A DNA stretch of 64,000 nt. Origin: Petrimonas sulfuriphila. Its GTDB lineage: Bacteria > Bacteroidota > Bacteroidia > Bacteroidales > Dysgonomonadaceae. The DNA is taken from positions 2,046,001-2,110,000 of the forward strand of contig CP073276.1 of NCBI GenBank assembly GCA_038561985.1, written 5' to 3'. Position 1 is the stretch's first letter. Each line of letters begins with the position of its first letter. The notes under the pieces were generated by a model that was given only the letters and a program-made list of their open reading frames with translations, searched no databases and was not told where the DNA came from. Shown in pieces: positions 26,803 through 35,444 of this stretch. The translations under genes were made by a program, and so were the position numbers.

Positions 26803-27552
26803 TTATCTTTTGGATTGAAGCTTTTTACCTTTGGAATTGATGGTTTCCTTTACCGACACATTTCTTGATGCCTGGTTTGTGTCTATCTCATTGCCTGTGG
26901 TGTCGAAATAGGAATTGCTGAGGGTTACGCCATCACAGTTGGAAATTACCATCCCTTTGCTTCCGGGCACTGCCTTGCTCTCTACTGTAATGTTGTTAAT
27001 GTTGATGTTTTTACAGCCGGAATAGGTTTGTATATCTCCGCAGGCATCCCGCAGGATAAGTCCTTCCAGTTTGATGTTACTGCATCCGTTGAAATGAATC
27101 AATGCCGGTCTGGTTTGTATTGCACTTTTTTCGAGGTGTCCTTTCTCTACCTGATCGGTAATGCTTTTCAATACCCCTTGTCCATGTCCTTCAATGACTC
27201 CTTTACCGGTGATGCCAATATTCTCAACGTTGTCCGCCAGGATAAGTGCCTGGGTGTTGTTGACACTAACGTAATCATAAATTGACTGAAAAGCGACCAA
27301 TACAGCACCTTCATGCAGTTGGATCGTTACGTTGGGCTTTAAGTGAAAACTGCCTGTGAGGTAGCGTCCTACATAGAAGTTGAGTTGTCCGCCTCCATTG
27401 GCACTGATATAATCAATGGCGTATTGTATGGATGCTGTATTTAAGGTGACGCCATCTGATTTGATGTCAAACAGGGATGCTTTGTAATCCTTTGCGAACA
27501 TTGAGAGTGTGAGGATTAAAGCGACGCAGGTAATAACTATTTTTTTGCTCAT
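26803..27552 (-). CDS. Truncated GH28-like beta-helix protein lacking catalytic residues
   Basis: A 249-residue exported protein related over nearly its whole length to the two full GH28-like proteins encoded just upstream (495 and 492 residues). It ends where those reach the active site. Where they read NNDGID, it has GSKGMVIS (197-204), and where they have DDxICFKS it has TTGNEIDTN (218-226). Both aspartate motifs are lost. A basic tail of 20 residues closes it. The reading frame has no stop or frameshift before that point and the signal peptide is intact, so it may be expressed. It could be a decaying copy or a binding protein without enzyme activity. Confidence 0.75.
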   Translation of the reverse strand: MSKKIVITCVALILTLSMFAKDYKASLFDIKSDGVTLNTASIQYAIDYISANGGGQLNFYVGRYLTGSFHLKPNVTIQLHEGAVLVAFQSIYDYVSVNNTQALILADNVENIGITGKGVIEGHGQGVLKSITDQVEKGHLEKSAIQTRPALIHFNGCSNIKLEGLILRDACGDIQTYSGCKNININNITVESKAVPGSKGMVISNCDGVTLSNSYFDTTGNEIDTNQASRNVSVKETINSKGKKLQSKR

Positions 27553-27591
27553 TTTGTTTTGTCTTTTAATGGTTGAATGGGGTAAACAGCA

Positions 27592-29079
27592 TTATTGGAT
27601 CGTTACATTTTTGGAACGGTTTTGAATAATCTGCTTTTTGTTTTTGCTTTCGGGTTCAATAAACTCTACGTTGCGGAAAGTAGCTCCGTCCACATTGTCG
27701 ATTACTATCGAAGGACGGTAGTCTTTTTTCTCGGCAACCAGTCTTACGTTGTCGAATACCACACCGTCGGCATGACGTACATAGAATCCCCATGCGGGTA
27801 GTTCTTTCCATTGTGAGAATTCAGGGTATCTTTCACGCATGTCGGGGATACTGTCCAGTTCAGTCTGGCTGGTGCCGCGATATGCATATAACGGATTGCC
27901 GGCACCCGGATATACAATTTCGATGTTCTTCAATACTACATCCTCGATTTTATGGTCGGGAAGCCCGAATATTACGGCGGGAGAGATGTTGCGCGGATTA
28001 TCTTCCACCGGGCCCTCGTAGTTATAACCCGCATCGGGTTTTGACATCGGTACTTCTGCATATACATTGGAAATGCGGACATTCTTCATACTGGGTTGCT
28101 TGCCGCTGCTCCAGCGGTCACCTATACGTAGGAAAATAACGTTGCCGGTATTGATGGAGCGGATGCTGTCCACCTCAATATCCTCGATGATTCCCCCGTC
28201 TACCGCAGCAAAAGTGATGGCAGAACGAAACGTGTCAAATATGGTCACGTTTTTAATTTTAAAGTTCCTGAATCCTCCTCGGGATACGGTGCCAAACTTG
28301 ATTCCATTTGCGCTGGAACGGCCTACACAGTTCTCCACTACCACATTCTGACAAATACTTTTAGCATCGTGCGATTTGAAACAGATAACATCGTCAGCTG
28401 CATCGAAATAGGAGTTTTTAATGGTTACCCCGTCACAATCGACGATGTCGATTCCGTCGTTGTTCCAGTATGCTTTGCTATCTACATAGATACCATCTAC
28501 ATACACATTCTTACACTGGTCGTAGGTCTGGTTCCAGCTGGCCGGGTCGCGAAGAGTGATACCGGTGATGGTGACGTTGACACACTCCCGGAAGTAGATA
28601 TTCTCCGGCCGTCTCCACTCCCTGGGCCTGTCGAGCAAGAGCTCATCTTCAAAAATGCCGCGGTGGATCAGGCTGACCAGGTTGTTGGCCGTAGTGAATC
28701 CCCGTCCGTTTATGGTCCCTTTACCGGTAATTCCGATGTTCTCCTGATTCACGGCAAAAATCATGGAGGACCACTTGATTTTGGGGTCAATCACATAATC
28801 CAGCGGATTGGTGGATCCCAGTATGGTCGCACCCGGTTCCAGATGAAGGGTCACGTTCGATTTCAGGTAAATGCTTCCCGTCACGTAATTGCCTACCTGA
28901 AAAACGAGGCGGCCGCCTCCGTTTTCACTTACGTAATCGATGGCTCTTTGTATGGTTCTTGTGTTAACCGTTGTTCCGTCGGCTTTTGCTCCAAAGTCGG
29001 ATACATTGTAATCTTTTGCCTGGAGATGAGTGGCAAGAAGTATGAACACGATCGAAAAATATATATTTATCTTACTCAT
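27592..29079 (-). CDS. GH28-like polygalacturonase family protein
   Basis: A 495-residue exported beta-helix protein with a signal peptide ending at residue 21. GH28 active-site features are visible as NNDGID (206-211) and ADDVICFKS (228-236), providing three aspartates; the usual GHG motif is replaced by ANGIKFG (257-263), as in divergent bacterial members. It probably cleaves alpha-linked galacturonic acid, either in polygalacturonan or in a rhamnogalacturonan side chain. It lies between its paralogues with 39-base gaps on both sides. The repeated gap size fits tandem duplication. Confidence 0.85.
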   Translation of the reverse strand: MSKINIYFSIVFILLATHLQAKDYNVSDFGAKADGTTVNTRTIQRAIDYVSENGGGRLVFQVGNYVTGSIYLKSNVTLHLEPGATILGSTNPLDYVIDPKIKWSSMIFAVNQENIGITGKGTINGRGFTTANNLVSLIHRGIFEDELLLDRPREWRRPENIYFRECVNVTITGITLRDPASWNQTYDQCKNVYVDGIYVDSKAYWNNDGIDIVDCDGVTIKNSYFDAADDVICFKSHDAKSICQNVVVENCVGRSSANGIKFGTVSRGGFRNFKIKNVTIFDTFRSAITFAAVDGGIIEDIEVDSIRSINTGNVIFLRIGDRWSSGKQPSMKNVRISNVYAEVPMSKPDAGYNYEGPVEDNPRNISPAVIFGLPDHKIEDVVLKNIEIVYPGAGNPLYAYRGTSQTELDSIPDMRERYPEFSQWKELPAWGFYVRHADGVVFDNVRLVAEKKDYRPSIVIDNVDGATFRNVEFIEPESKNKKQIIQNRSKNVTIQ

Positions 29080-29118
29080 GATTGTTGTTGCTGATTGATG
29101 AATAAATCTGATTTAAGC

Positions 29119-30597
29119 TTATTTTTGAATGATACGGGTTGATTTATGACGGATGAGATCTTTTCCTCTGCCCGGAACATTGTATTGCATTCTGGACAAT
29201 GTAGCTCCTTTTACGTCGTCAAACACAACGGCGGGACGGTAATCTTTCTCTTTGGCAGTGAAGGTCACATTCTCCAAGGTGAGATTGCTGGCGTGACGTA
29301 CATAGAGCCCCCATGCCGGCAATTCCTTCCAGTTGGAAAATTCCGGATAGGAGTCAATCAATTCCGGGATACTGTCCAGGTCTGCGGGTTTAGTACCGCG
29401 ATAGGCATAGTTCGGATTGCTGCCGCCGGGGTACACAATTTCGATATTGCGCAGGGTCACGTTGTTGATGTCTACTCCCGGGATACCGTATATGACGGCG
29501 GGAGATACGTTGCGGGGAAGGTCTTCGATCGGTCCTTCGTATCCGTAGCCGGCGTCCGGTTTGGTGGCAGGAATTTCCGCATACATGTTCTGGATGGTAA
29601 CATTATCAATGGTTCCTTGTTTGTCTTTATTCCAGCGTGTTCCGATACGTAAGAAAATAGCATTCCCGGTATTATAAGCGTAAAGGCTGTCCACAAAGAT
29701 GTCTTCCACCTTTCCTCCATCGGGAGTGGCAATAGTAAAAGCGGAACGGAAAGTGTCGTATACTTTGTTGTTGATGATGCGGATGTTCTTGTATCCGCCC
29801 GAAGTGACCGTCCCGAATTTGATGCCGTTGGCACTTGAACGGGCTACGCAGTTACGCACCTCGATATTCTCACATCGTTTGGTTTTATCGTGCGATTTGA
29901 AACAGATGGCATCGTCCGAAGCATCGATAAAAGAGTTGCTCACTACTACGTCCTTGCAGTCGACAATATCCAGCCCGTCATTGTTCCAGAATACTTTGCT
30001 GTCGACCGTGATTCCGTCAATTCGCAAATTCTCGCACTGATCGTACGTTTGAACCCAAAAGGCGGTGTTCTTAATGGTAATTCCGCTAATGGATACATGG
30101 TTACACTCCCGGAAATAAATACCGCCTGGCCGTCTGGTTGCAGGACGGTCTAATTGTAACTTGTCCTCAACAATCCCCTTGTGGACCTGGTCAACCAAGT
30201 TGTAAGCCACCTCGGCTCCCTGCCCGTCAATCACACCCTTCCCGGTTATGGAGATGTTGCTTGCCTTGTTGGCGTACACCAATGCCGGCATAAAAATGGG
30301 TTCTTCGATGTTGTAATCGTATATGTTGGTTGATCCTACCAGTATGGCCCCTTCCCGGAGCACAATATGCACATTCGATTTCAATTCGATGGTGCCGGTC
30401 AGGTAGCGCCCCACATAGAAAACCAGTGTGCCGCCTCCCTTTTCGTGGATGTAATCGATAGCCTTCTGAATAGAGGTGGTGTTTAACGTGGTGCCGTTGG
30501 ACTTAATACCAAAGTATGATGCTTTGTATTCAGCGGCTGATAGATGCAAAATAGAAAACACCGCAAGTGTCAGAAAAACAGTTTTTATTCTTTTCAT
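29119..30597 (-). CDS. GH28-like polygalacturonase family protein
   Basis: A 492-residue exported beta-helix protein with a signal peptide ending near residue 21. The aspartate motifs are NNDGLD (205-210) and SDDAICFKS (227-235), with ANGIKFG further on. It is closely similar to the next gene product along the full length, and the pair probably arose by duplication and then divided tasks, for example different linkages of galacturonic acid. It is the first of the three GH28-like genes. A 128-base gap with an inverted repeat separates it from the GH106 gene. Confidence 0.85.
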   Translation of the reverse strand: MKRIKTVFLTLAVFSILHLSAAEYKASYFGIKSNGTTLNTTSIQKAIDYIHEKGGGTLVFYVGRYLTGTIELKSNVHIVLREGAILVGSTNIYDYNIEEPIFMPALVYANKASNISITGKGVIDGQGAEVAYNLVDQVHKGIVEDKLQLDRPATRRPGGIYFRECNHVSISGITIKNTAFWVQTYDQCENLRIDGITVDSKVFWNNDGLDIVDCKDVVVSNSFIDASDDAICFKSHDKTKRCENIEVRNCVARSSANGIKFGTVTSGGYKNIRIINNKVYDTFRSAFTIATPDGGKVEDIFVDSLYAYNTGNAIFLRIGTRWNKDKQGTIDNVTIQNMYAEIPATKPDAGYGYEGPIEDLPRNVSPAVIYGIPGVDINNVTLRNIEIVYPGGSNPNYAYRGTKPADLDSIPELIDSYPEFSNWKELPAWGLYVRHASNLTLENVTFTAKEKDYRPAVVFDDVKGATLSRMQYNVPGRGKDLIRHKSTRIIQK

Positions 30598-30633
30598 TTG
30601 TTTATATTTTATGTTTTATATTTTATATTTTAA

Positions 30634-30684
30634 GTTAGGCTACATGGAACTGTTCCTTTATGCCGTAGAGAGGAATAGCCTAAC
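30634..30684 (-). repeat. Inverted repeat in the GH106-GH28 gap
   Basis: GTTAGGCTA at 30634-30642 pairs exactly with TAGCCTAAC at 30676-30684. Inside, GGAACTGTTCC gives a second small palindrome, and TTCCT can pair with AGGAA instead. An AT-rich run (30600-30633) follows on the minus strand, so the structure could be an RNA processing or attenuation site. No T-run of the classic kind directly follows the stem. Confidence 0.4.
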
Positions 30685-30725
30685 CTTAGTGAATTCGCTT
30701 TAATCACGTATTTATTTGCTAATGA

Positions 30726-33590
30726 TTAATAAACTGTAACAGGTCCAACCAGTCCCATCGATTGGATTTCCTGTTCCCTGCCTTTCCGGTTCGTGTATTT
30801 CTGGGCAGTGGGGTTGTCAGTTAATGCCTGCATATAATTACCCATGGTTGTGATGACATGCACCTCGATTTCATTCTCTCCGGTTTTTACATCATCACCC
30901 AGCTTGTAAATACGGTTACCGTACCATTTTACTCCTTGTGATTTCCCATTGACAAACAGTTCGGATACACCGGATACCTTTCCCAGATTCAGAATGGCTC
31001 CTTTCTTATGAATCTGGATTCGTTTCTTGTAAACCACAGTGCCGGTGAAACGGACATGCTCGGTATCTTTTAAATCCTGTAATGTTTCCATTTGTGTGCT
31101 CTTCACCCACTTCTCCCGGCTGTGGCGGAGCTCCACCTCCCAGTTGTTGTTTAGGAACTGTGCGGCCGGGTGATTCAAGGGCAGCTCTTCCCAATATTCA
31201 CCTTTCCGCTCTTTGTTGAAGACAATGATGCGGGACTCTGCCGGCCCCAGGTTTAATTGCAGGCTATTGCCATCAAGCTTCAACCGATACGATTTACCCG
31301 TCTCGGGATCCAGTATCCAGGGATTACGTCCCCGGGTAATTTCTTTGGAGAAAGTGATCCGGGTGTCTCTGTTTTCATGCTTGTGGGCATTGGAGAAGAA
31401 GAAGATCTCACTTTTGTCATCTGCCTGATAACGAGTCTGCATCAGATAACGGTCGGGCCGGCTGATTTCCAGGTAATGGGGCAGTTGGTATTTTTGCTGT
31501 AAGCCGGTATACCACTCCAGGTAGCGGAGATCATCCGGTTTGGGAGTCAGGACAAAGCGGTCGGAATATGCACGAAGTTTATCCGTCCAGGCGCTTACCT
31601 TTTTGTCGTTCTCCTTGTAATTGTGCAGGCCCAATGATTTCTCTGGCAGGCACTCAATAGCGAATATTTTTCCTCCCCCGCGGACAAACTCGTAGAGCTT
31701 GGCCAAGGTGTCGGGAAACATACTCTTCACCTCCGGCAAAAACAAAATGCCGTACTTTTTGGGTCCGTAGCAGAGTTTTCCTTTTTCAATTTTTGCCTCT
31801 TGAATGATTTTTTCGGTTACATAATCGGCTGCTCCTCCATTCTTATTGATAGATTCCCAGATGATGGAAGTGTAGGGGATATTCAGTTTTTCGGGGAAGG
31901 GGTCTGTCTGTACACCCATCTCACCCCACATGTCGTAGTTGGCCGGCAGTATGGCTATATCGGTATACATGTCGGCATGCTGTAACAAAGATGAGATTCG
32001 GGCCTTGTAGCGATTCAGGTACTTGAAATAGGGCCACCAGTTGTTGTTTTCGTTATAGTAGGAGCCGTATTGTACCCACCCCGGGAAAGGTGCCTCCGGG
32101 GGTGAATAGTTGAATCCGTGCCATATGGAATGGGTAATCCCCGACATGATTGCCTGATCCGAACCTATTTTTAGTAATTCCAATGTAGCATTAAAAACAA
32201 GGTAAGTGTTGGTCATCTCTTCACAGCTGATCAATCGTTTGCCGGTAAGGTGTGCTGCGGAGGAAACATACTTGTTGATCATGGTATAACCACGCCCCCG
32301 GCGATAATCCTCATCCGACATCTCTTCTCCGAGCTTGTGGCGGAGCCAGTTGGTGGTCCACGATTCTCCTTCCGGGATGTCGTACCCCAAGCTTGTCTCC
32401 AACGGGAAGAATCCCCTGCCGTAGGCCTGAGCCCTTGATTTTACGTTTTGTTCACGACACCACTCCAGGTAGGTTTGGGTAAAACGTTCATACAGCAATT
32501 CGGCCTTTGTATATTCAAAGTCAAAGCGGACACGACGGATTATCTCTTCAAACTCCGGACTTTTCTTTACGCCATAATTCTCATCCACCACAGCCCCCAG
32601 CCGTCCGACCTTGAACATGGTAAAAGGGAGATAGGGCATCAGGTCGTAACCTCTTCTCTTTCTGAACTCGTCTGCGAGATCGGCACTCCAGTTACAGCCC
32701 TCCAATTCCATCGAATCGGTGAAGAAGGCCCTCAGGTGGTTGGAGAGTGGGCCGGTTTTTTTCTGGATGGTGTCGGACATATGATTCAGGTACTTTTTTA
32801 CGGCTTCCTTGTCCATATGGTTCAGGATAGGACCTGCAGCACCGGGTGCACCGTTGATCACAGAGGCAAAGGAGTTGACTTTCACCAAGGCATAAAAGAC
32901 ATGCTTCCCTTCCGGCACCTTAACCTGGATAAGTTCTTCATGCCGCTGGTCCGATAATTCAATCACCTGGTCGAGACTCTCCATGGGTTCAGGAACCATT
33001 TTCAGGGAAAGAATTTCAAAAGTCCTGCCCGGAAAGGTGTCAGTAACTCCGGGATCCGTCTCGTTGAAAATATGGTAACGCGAGACTTCATAGTCCATTG
33101 GCCCTTCCAATTCCTCAGCGAGTATCAGTGCCACCTGGGCACGCTCTTCATGGGGTAACGTTTCTGCACCGAAAGGCCAACCTGAACCTACGATCAGATC
33201 ACAGGTCATATCCAGTTTTTTAGCTTCATTGAAGGTAACCTGCAACAGGTCGATCCATTCGTCACTGAGCCACCGTATCGATTTGATGCCGAGATCATCT
33301 CCTGTTGAAGGGAAGTCGATAGGGTTGATCTCAACCCCACCCACACCCGCTTCTTTCAACAGGCGTAACTCTCTGATAATCTCTTTTTTTTCTACTTTGT
33401 TTCCGTTCCACCACCACCTGACGAAAGGATGGTATTTGGCATCCGGATTCTTAAATGTGGTATAGATATTGGCTCTACGCTTTCCGTTTGTATCCACAAG
33501 TGTGTCGGATCCCAACAGGGAAACACCCCCAGTGGCTACAAGACCGGCGGAAAGTGCCGCACTACGAATGATAAAAGATCGTCTGTCCAT
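30726..33590 (-). CDS. GH106 alpha-L-rhamnosidase-like protein
   Basis: A 954-residue exported protein. After the leader, FVRWWWNGNKVEKKEIIREL begins the GH106 catalytic domain, followed by GVGGVEINP and the family's long TIM barrel; C-terminal beta domains resemble those of other GH106 enzymes (jelly-roll near 820-950). The family removes alpha-L-rhamnose with Ca-dependent inversion. The N-terminus MDRRSFIIRSAALSAGL carries a twin-arginine motif, pointing to Tat rather than Sec export, which is unusual within this operon. It sits 62 bases after the TIM-barrel gene. Rhamnose in the substrate is strongly implied. Confidence 0.85.
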   Translation of the reverse strand: MDRRSFIIRSAALSAGLVATGGVSLLGSDTLVDTNGKRRANIYTTFKNPDAKYHPFVRWWWNGNKVEKKEIIRELRLLKEAGVGGVEINPIDFPSTGDDLGIKSIRWLSDEWIDLLQVTFNEAKKLDMTCDLIVGSGWPFGAETLPHEERAQVALILAEELEGPMDYEVSRYHIFNETDPGVTDTFPGRTFEILSLKMVPEPMESLDQVIELSDQRHEELIQVKVPEGKHVFYALVKVNSFASVINGAPGAAGPILNHMDKEAVKKYLNHMSDTIQKKTGPLSNHLRAFFTDSMELEGCNWSADLADEFRKRRGYDLMPYLPFTMFKVGRLGAVVDENYGVKKSPEFEEIIRRVRFDFEYTKAELLYERFTQTYLEWCREQNVKSRAQAYGRGFFPLETSLGYDIPEGESWTTNWLRHKLGEEMSDEDYRRGRGYTMINKYVSSAAHLTGKRLISCEEMTNTYLVFNATLELLKIGSDQAIMSGITHSIWHGFNYSPPEAPFPGWVQYGSYYNENNNWWPYFKYLNRYKARISSLLQHADMYTDIAILPANYDMWGEMGVQTDPFPEKLNIPYTSIIWESINKNGGAADYVTEKIIQEAKIEKGKLCYGPKKYGILFLPEVKSMFPDTLAKLYEFVRGGGKIFAIECLPEKSLGLHNYKENDKKVSAWTDKLRAYSDRFVLTPKPDDLRYLEWYTGLQQKYQLPHYLEISRPDRYLMQTRYQADDKSEIFFFSNAHKHENRDTRITFSKEITRGRNPWILDPETGKSYRLKLDGNSLQLNLGPAESRIIVFNKERKGEYWEELPLNHPAAQFLNNNWEVELRHSREKWVKSTQMETLQDLKDTEHVRFTGTVVYKKRIQIHKKGAILNLGKVSGVSELFVNGKSQGVKWYGNRIYKLGDDVKTGENEIEVHVITTMGNYMQALTDNPTAQKYTNRKGREQEIQSMGLVGPVTVY

Positions 33591-33652
33591 ATTGTTTTTA
33601 ATACTATTCGAGTTGTTTTTGAAACTGTTTATTTTTTTTGGTTGTAGGTTCG

Positions 33653-35287
33653 TTAAAAATATCCGTGTGTTTTCACATCTCCGTATTTAAGTGCGATTTC
33701 CACACGTTTCACCAGGAGAGATGAGTCTGCTGCGTGGAAAGCGACGGTATTGTATCCCTGTTGAATACTTTCTACGGGTAGGACAAATGCATACTGGCAT
33801 TCTCCTTCCATCAGTCCCCTGCCTTTGTCATAAAGTGAGACATAATCCGGCGCCGAATGGGTTATGTCCCTGCCGTTGACTTTTAATGTAAAGGATGCCT
33901 GCTTACTGCTCCTGACAAAGAGTATCACCTCTTCGGGAACGGTCTTTCCGGGATCATCCCCAATAAAAATTTCGGCTTTGGAGAAATCATCGGATCTTAC
34001 CTCCAAGGGTAAGGAGGAGATGTGTTTGATGCCATATTCGGTTACACCATCGGAGAGGCAATAGATCTTGTTCCTGTAGGCAAGTGTCTCCGGGGATCCC
34101 AGTTCCTGAATAAGATGAGGTGAGATAACCCGGCATACCTGGCCTCCCTCTTCAAGGTGCAACAATCCTTGGTAAGTTGAGTTAAAAGCTCCATAGTAAT
34201 GATTGAAAAGATAAATACCATCGGCACCCTGCGATAAGATATGGGAAGCCATTCCCCTGAACATGCCGTGCGAAAAGGTCTCTCGAGGTTTGTACCCTCC
34301 GTCATCGATGGTTGCATAGACCGGGACAGTTGTTGATCCCAGTTCTTTGATAAATTGTGCAACCGGAAGGGAAGGGTTGCCACGCCAGTGCACTCCGATG
34401 GTTATGAAGTCGACCAACCCCAGACGGATCCACTCCTGGATGTCGAGCCCCTTGTCAAGGCAATCCCGGACCGTGAGTGGTACCCTGACGGAAAGGAGTA
34501 TTTTTTTTCCTCTTTTTTCAGAGAGTTCATCCACTTTGGCTTTTACCTCTTTCATCAGTTCGGTCATCAGGAAAGCGTTTTTCTTTCCTTCGCCTTGTTT
34601 AAAATAGACGATGAAACGCATAAAATCCAGATCCAATCCGTCAATCATCTCATATCTCTCCAGTTGCTCGGTAATGATCGCCAATTTATGGGCACGTACT
34701 TCCGGATGTGCAAAATCCAATGCCCTGGAACCATTTAATCCGGGGGTGTCATCGTTGGTCCAAAACTCAGGATGTGCATACCAGAATTTGGGATAAGTTA
34801 TGGGGCAATTGGACGTAGTATCATTAAAATGAAGGTCGTTCATCCTATAGGTGATAAAAGCTTCCATACCGTGCATCTTAGCTCGTTTAAGTGATGCTTC
34901 AATCAGATCAGTACCATCTTTTTCGAGATTCAGGTGGTTTAGGTAAAAACTTTTGTAATGATGGGTAGCAGCCGTGTCATTACCACAATCCAGCTTTCCG
35001 TCAAGATCATCACCCAATATACGGCCATGCTTTGAGCGGTAATAAAAAAAATCGCTGCCTGTGCACATCATGTAGGTAGTCACTTGTGAATGGCTGACCA
35101 TGTCGACGTAAGCATTCACATCATGCACAGTGAGGGGCCGTTTGTGGAACCAATAATTGCCCAGAGCATCACTTCCGTCGTTGTTGTGAATAATCCGGTA
35201 TCTCCTTTCTGGTTCAGCTGAATTAACTTGTAACGATAGAAGTATGCCCCAGGATACCAAAAAGCACACGATATATTTTTTTTGCAT
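33653..35287 (-). CDS. Exported TIM-barrel glycoside-hydrolase-like protein
   Basis: The ATG at 35287 gives a 544-residue protein with a proper signal peptide (MQKKYIVCFLVSWGILL); an upstream ATG at 35359 would add 24 residues before it. The barrel shows GLDLDFMRF, YATIDDGGY and DGIYLFNHY, patterns of the glycosyl-hydrolase-like families related to GHL10/DUF187. A C-terminal beta domain spans about the last 130 residues. It follows the susD gene after a terminator hairpin. I cannot name its CAZy family; it may attack the polysaccharide backbone or act on released oligosaccharides. Confidence 0.65.
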   Translation of the reverse strand: MQKKYIVCFLVSWGILLSLQVNSAEPERRYRIIHNNDGSDALGNYWFHKRPLTVHDVNAYVDMVSHSQVTTYMMCTGSDFFYYRSKHGRILGDDLDGKLDCGNDTAATHHYKSFYLNHLNLEKDGTDLIEASLKRAKMHGMEAFITYRMNDLHFNDTTSNCPITYPKFWYAHPEFWTNDDTPGLNGSRALDFAHPEVRAHKLAIITEQLERYEMIDGLDLDFMRFIVYFKQGEGKKNAFLMTELMKEVKAKVDELSEKRGKKILLSVRVPLTVRDCLDKGLDIQEWIRLGLVDFITIGVHWRGNPSLPVAQFIKELGSTTVPVYATIDDGGYKPRETFSHGMFRGMASHILSQGADGIYLFNHYYGAFNSTYQGLLHLEEGGQVCRVISPHLIQELGSPETLAYRNKIYCLSDGVTEYGIKHISSLPLEVRSDDFSKAEIFIGDDPGKTVPEEVILFVRSSKQASFTLKVNGRDITHSAPDYVSLYDKGRGLMEGECQYAFVLPVESIQQGYNTVAFHAADSSLLVKRVEIALKYGDVKTHGYF

Positions 35288-35379
35288 AGTACTGCCCGGA
35301 TGATAAAGGTGTTTTGAAATTGTTACAAAAAATACCGGATCTGATTCGAGGAATTGCACAAATCAGATAATTTTAGAAT

Positions 35380-35415
35380 AAAGAGGGTAGGGATTAAGAA
35401 ATCTCTACCCTCTTT
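35380..35415 (-). terminator. Strong hairpin after susD
   Basis: AAAGAGGGTAG (35380-35390) pairs perfectly with CTACCCTCTTT (35405-35415), and an inner GATT/AATC stem closes the loop. On the minus strand the stem ends in TTTATT. It lies between susD and the enzyme genes, where partial termination is common in PULs and keeps SusCD in excess. Confidence 0.75.
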
Positions 35416-35444
35416 ATAATTAGAAATTTATGAGAACATAGAAT

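Noticed and set aside
28369-29094. 241-codon plus-strand frame opposite the GH28-like gene
   Set aside because: It is fully antisense to a clear signal-peptide-bearing beta-helix gene, has no family resemblance and no promoter.
30600-30633. Tandem repeat of TTTTATAT-like units
   Set aside because: Units are too irregular and short; this is AT-rich intergenic sequence.
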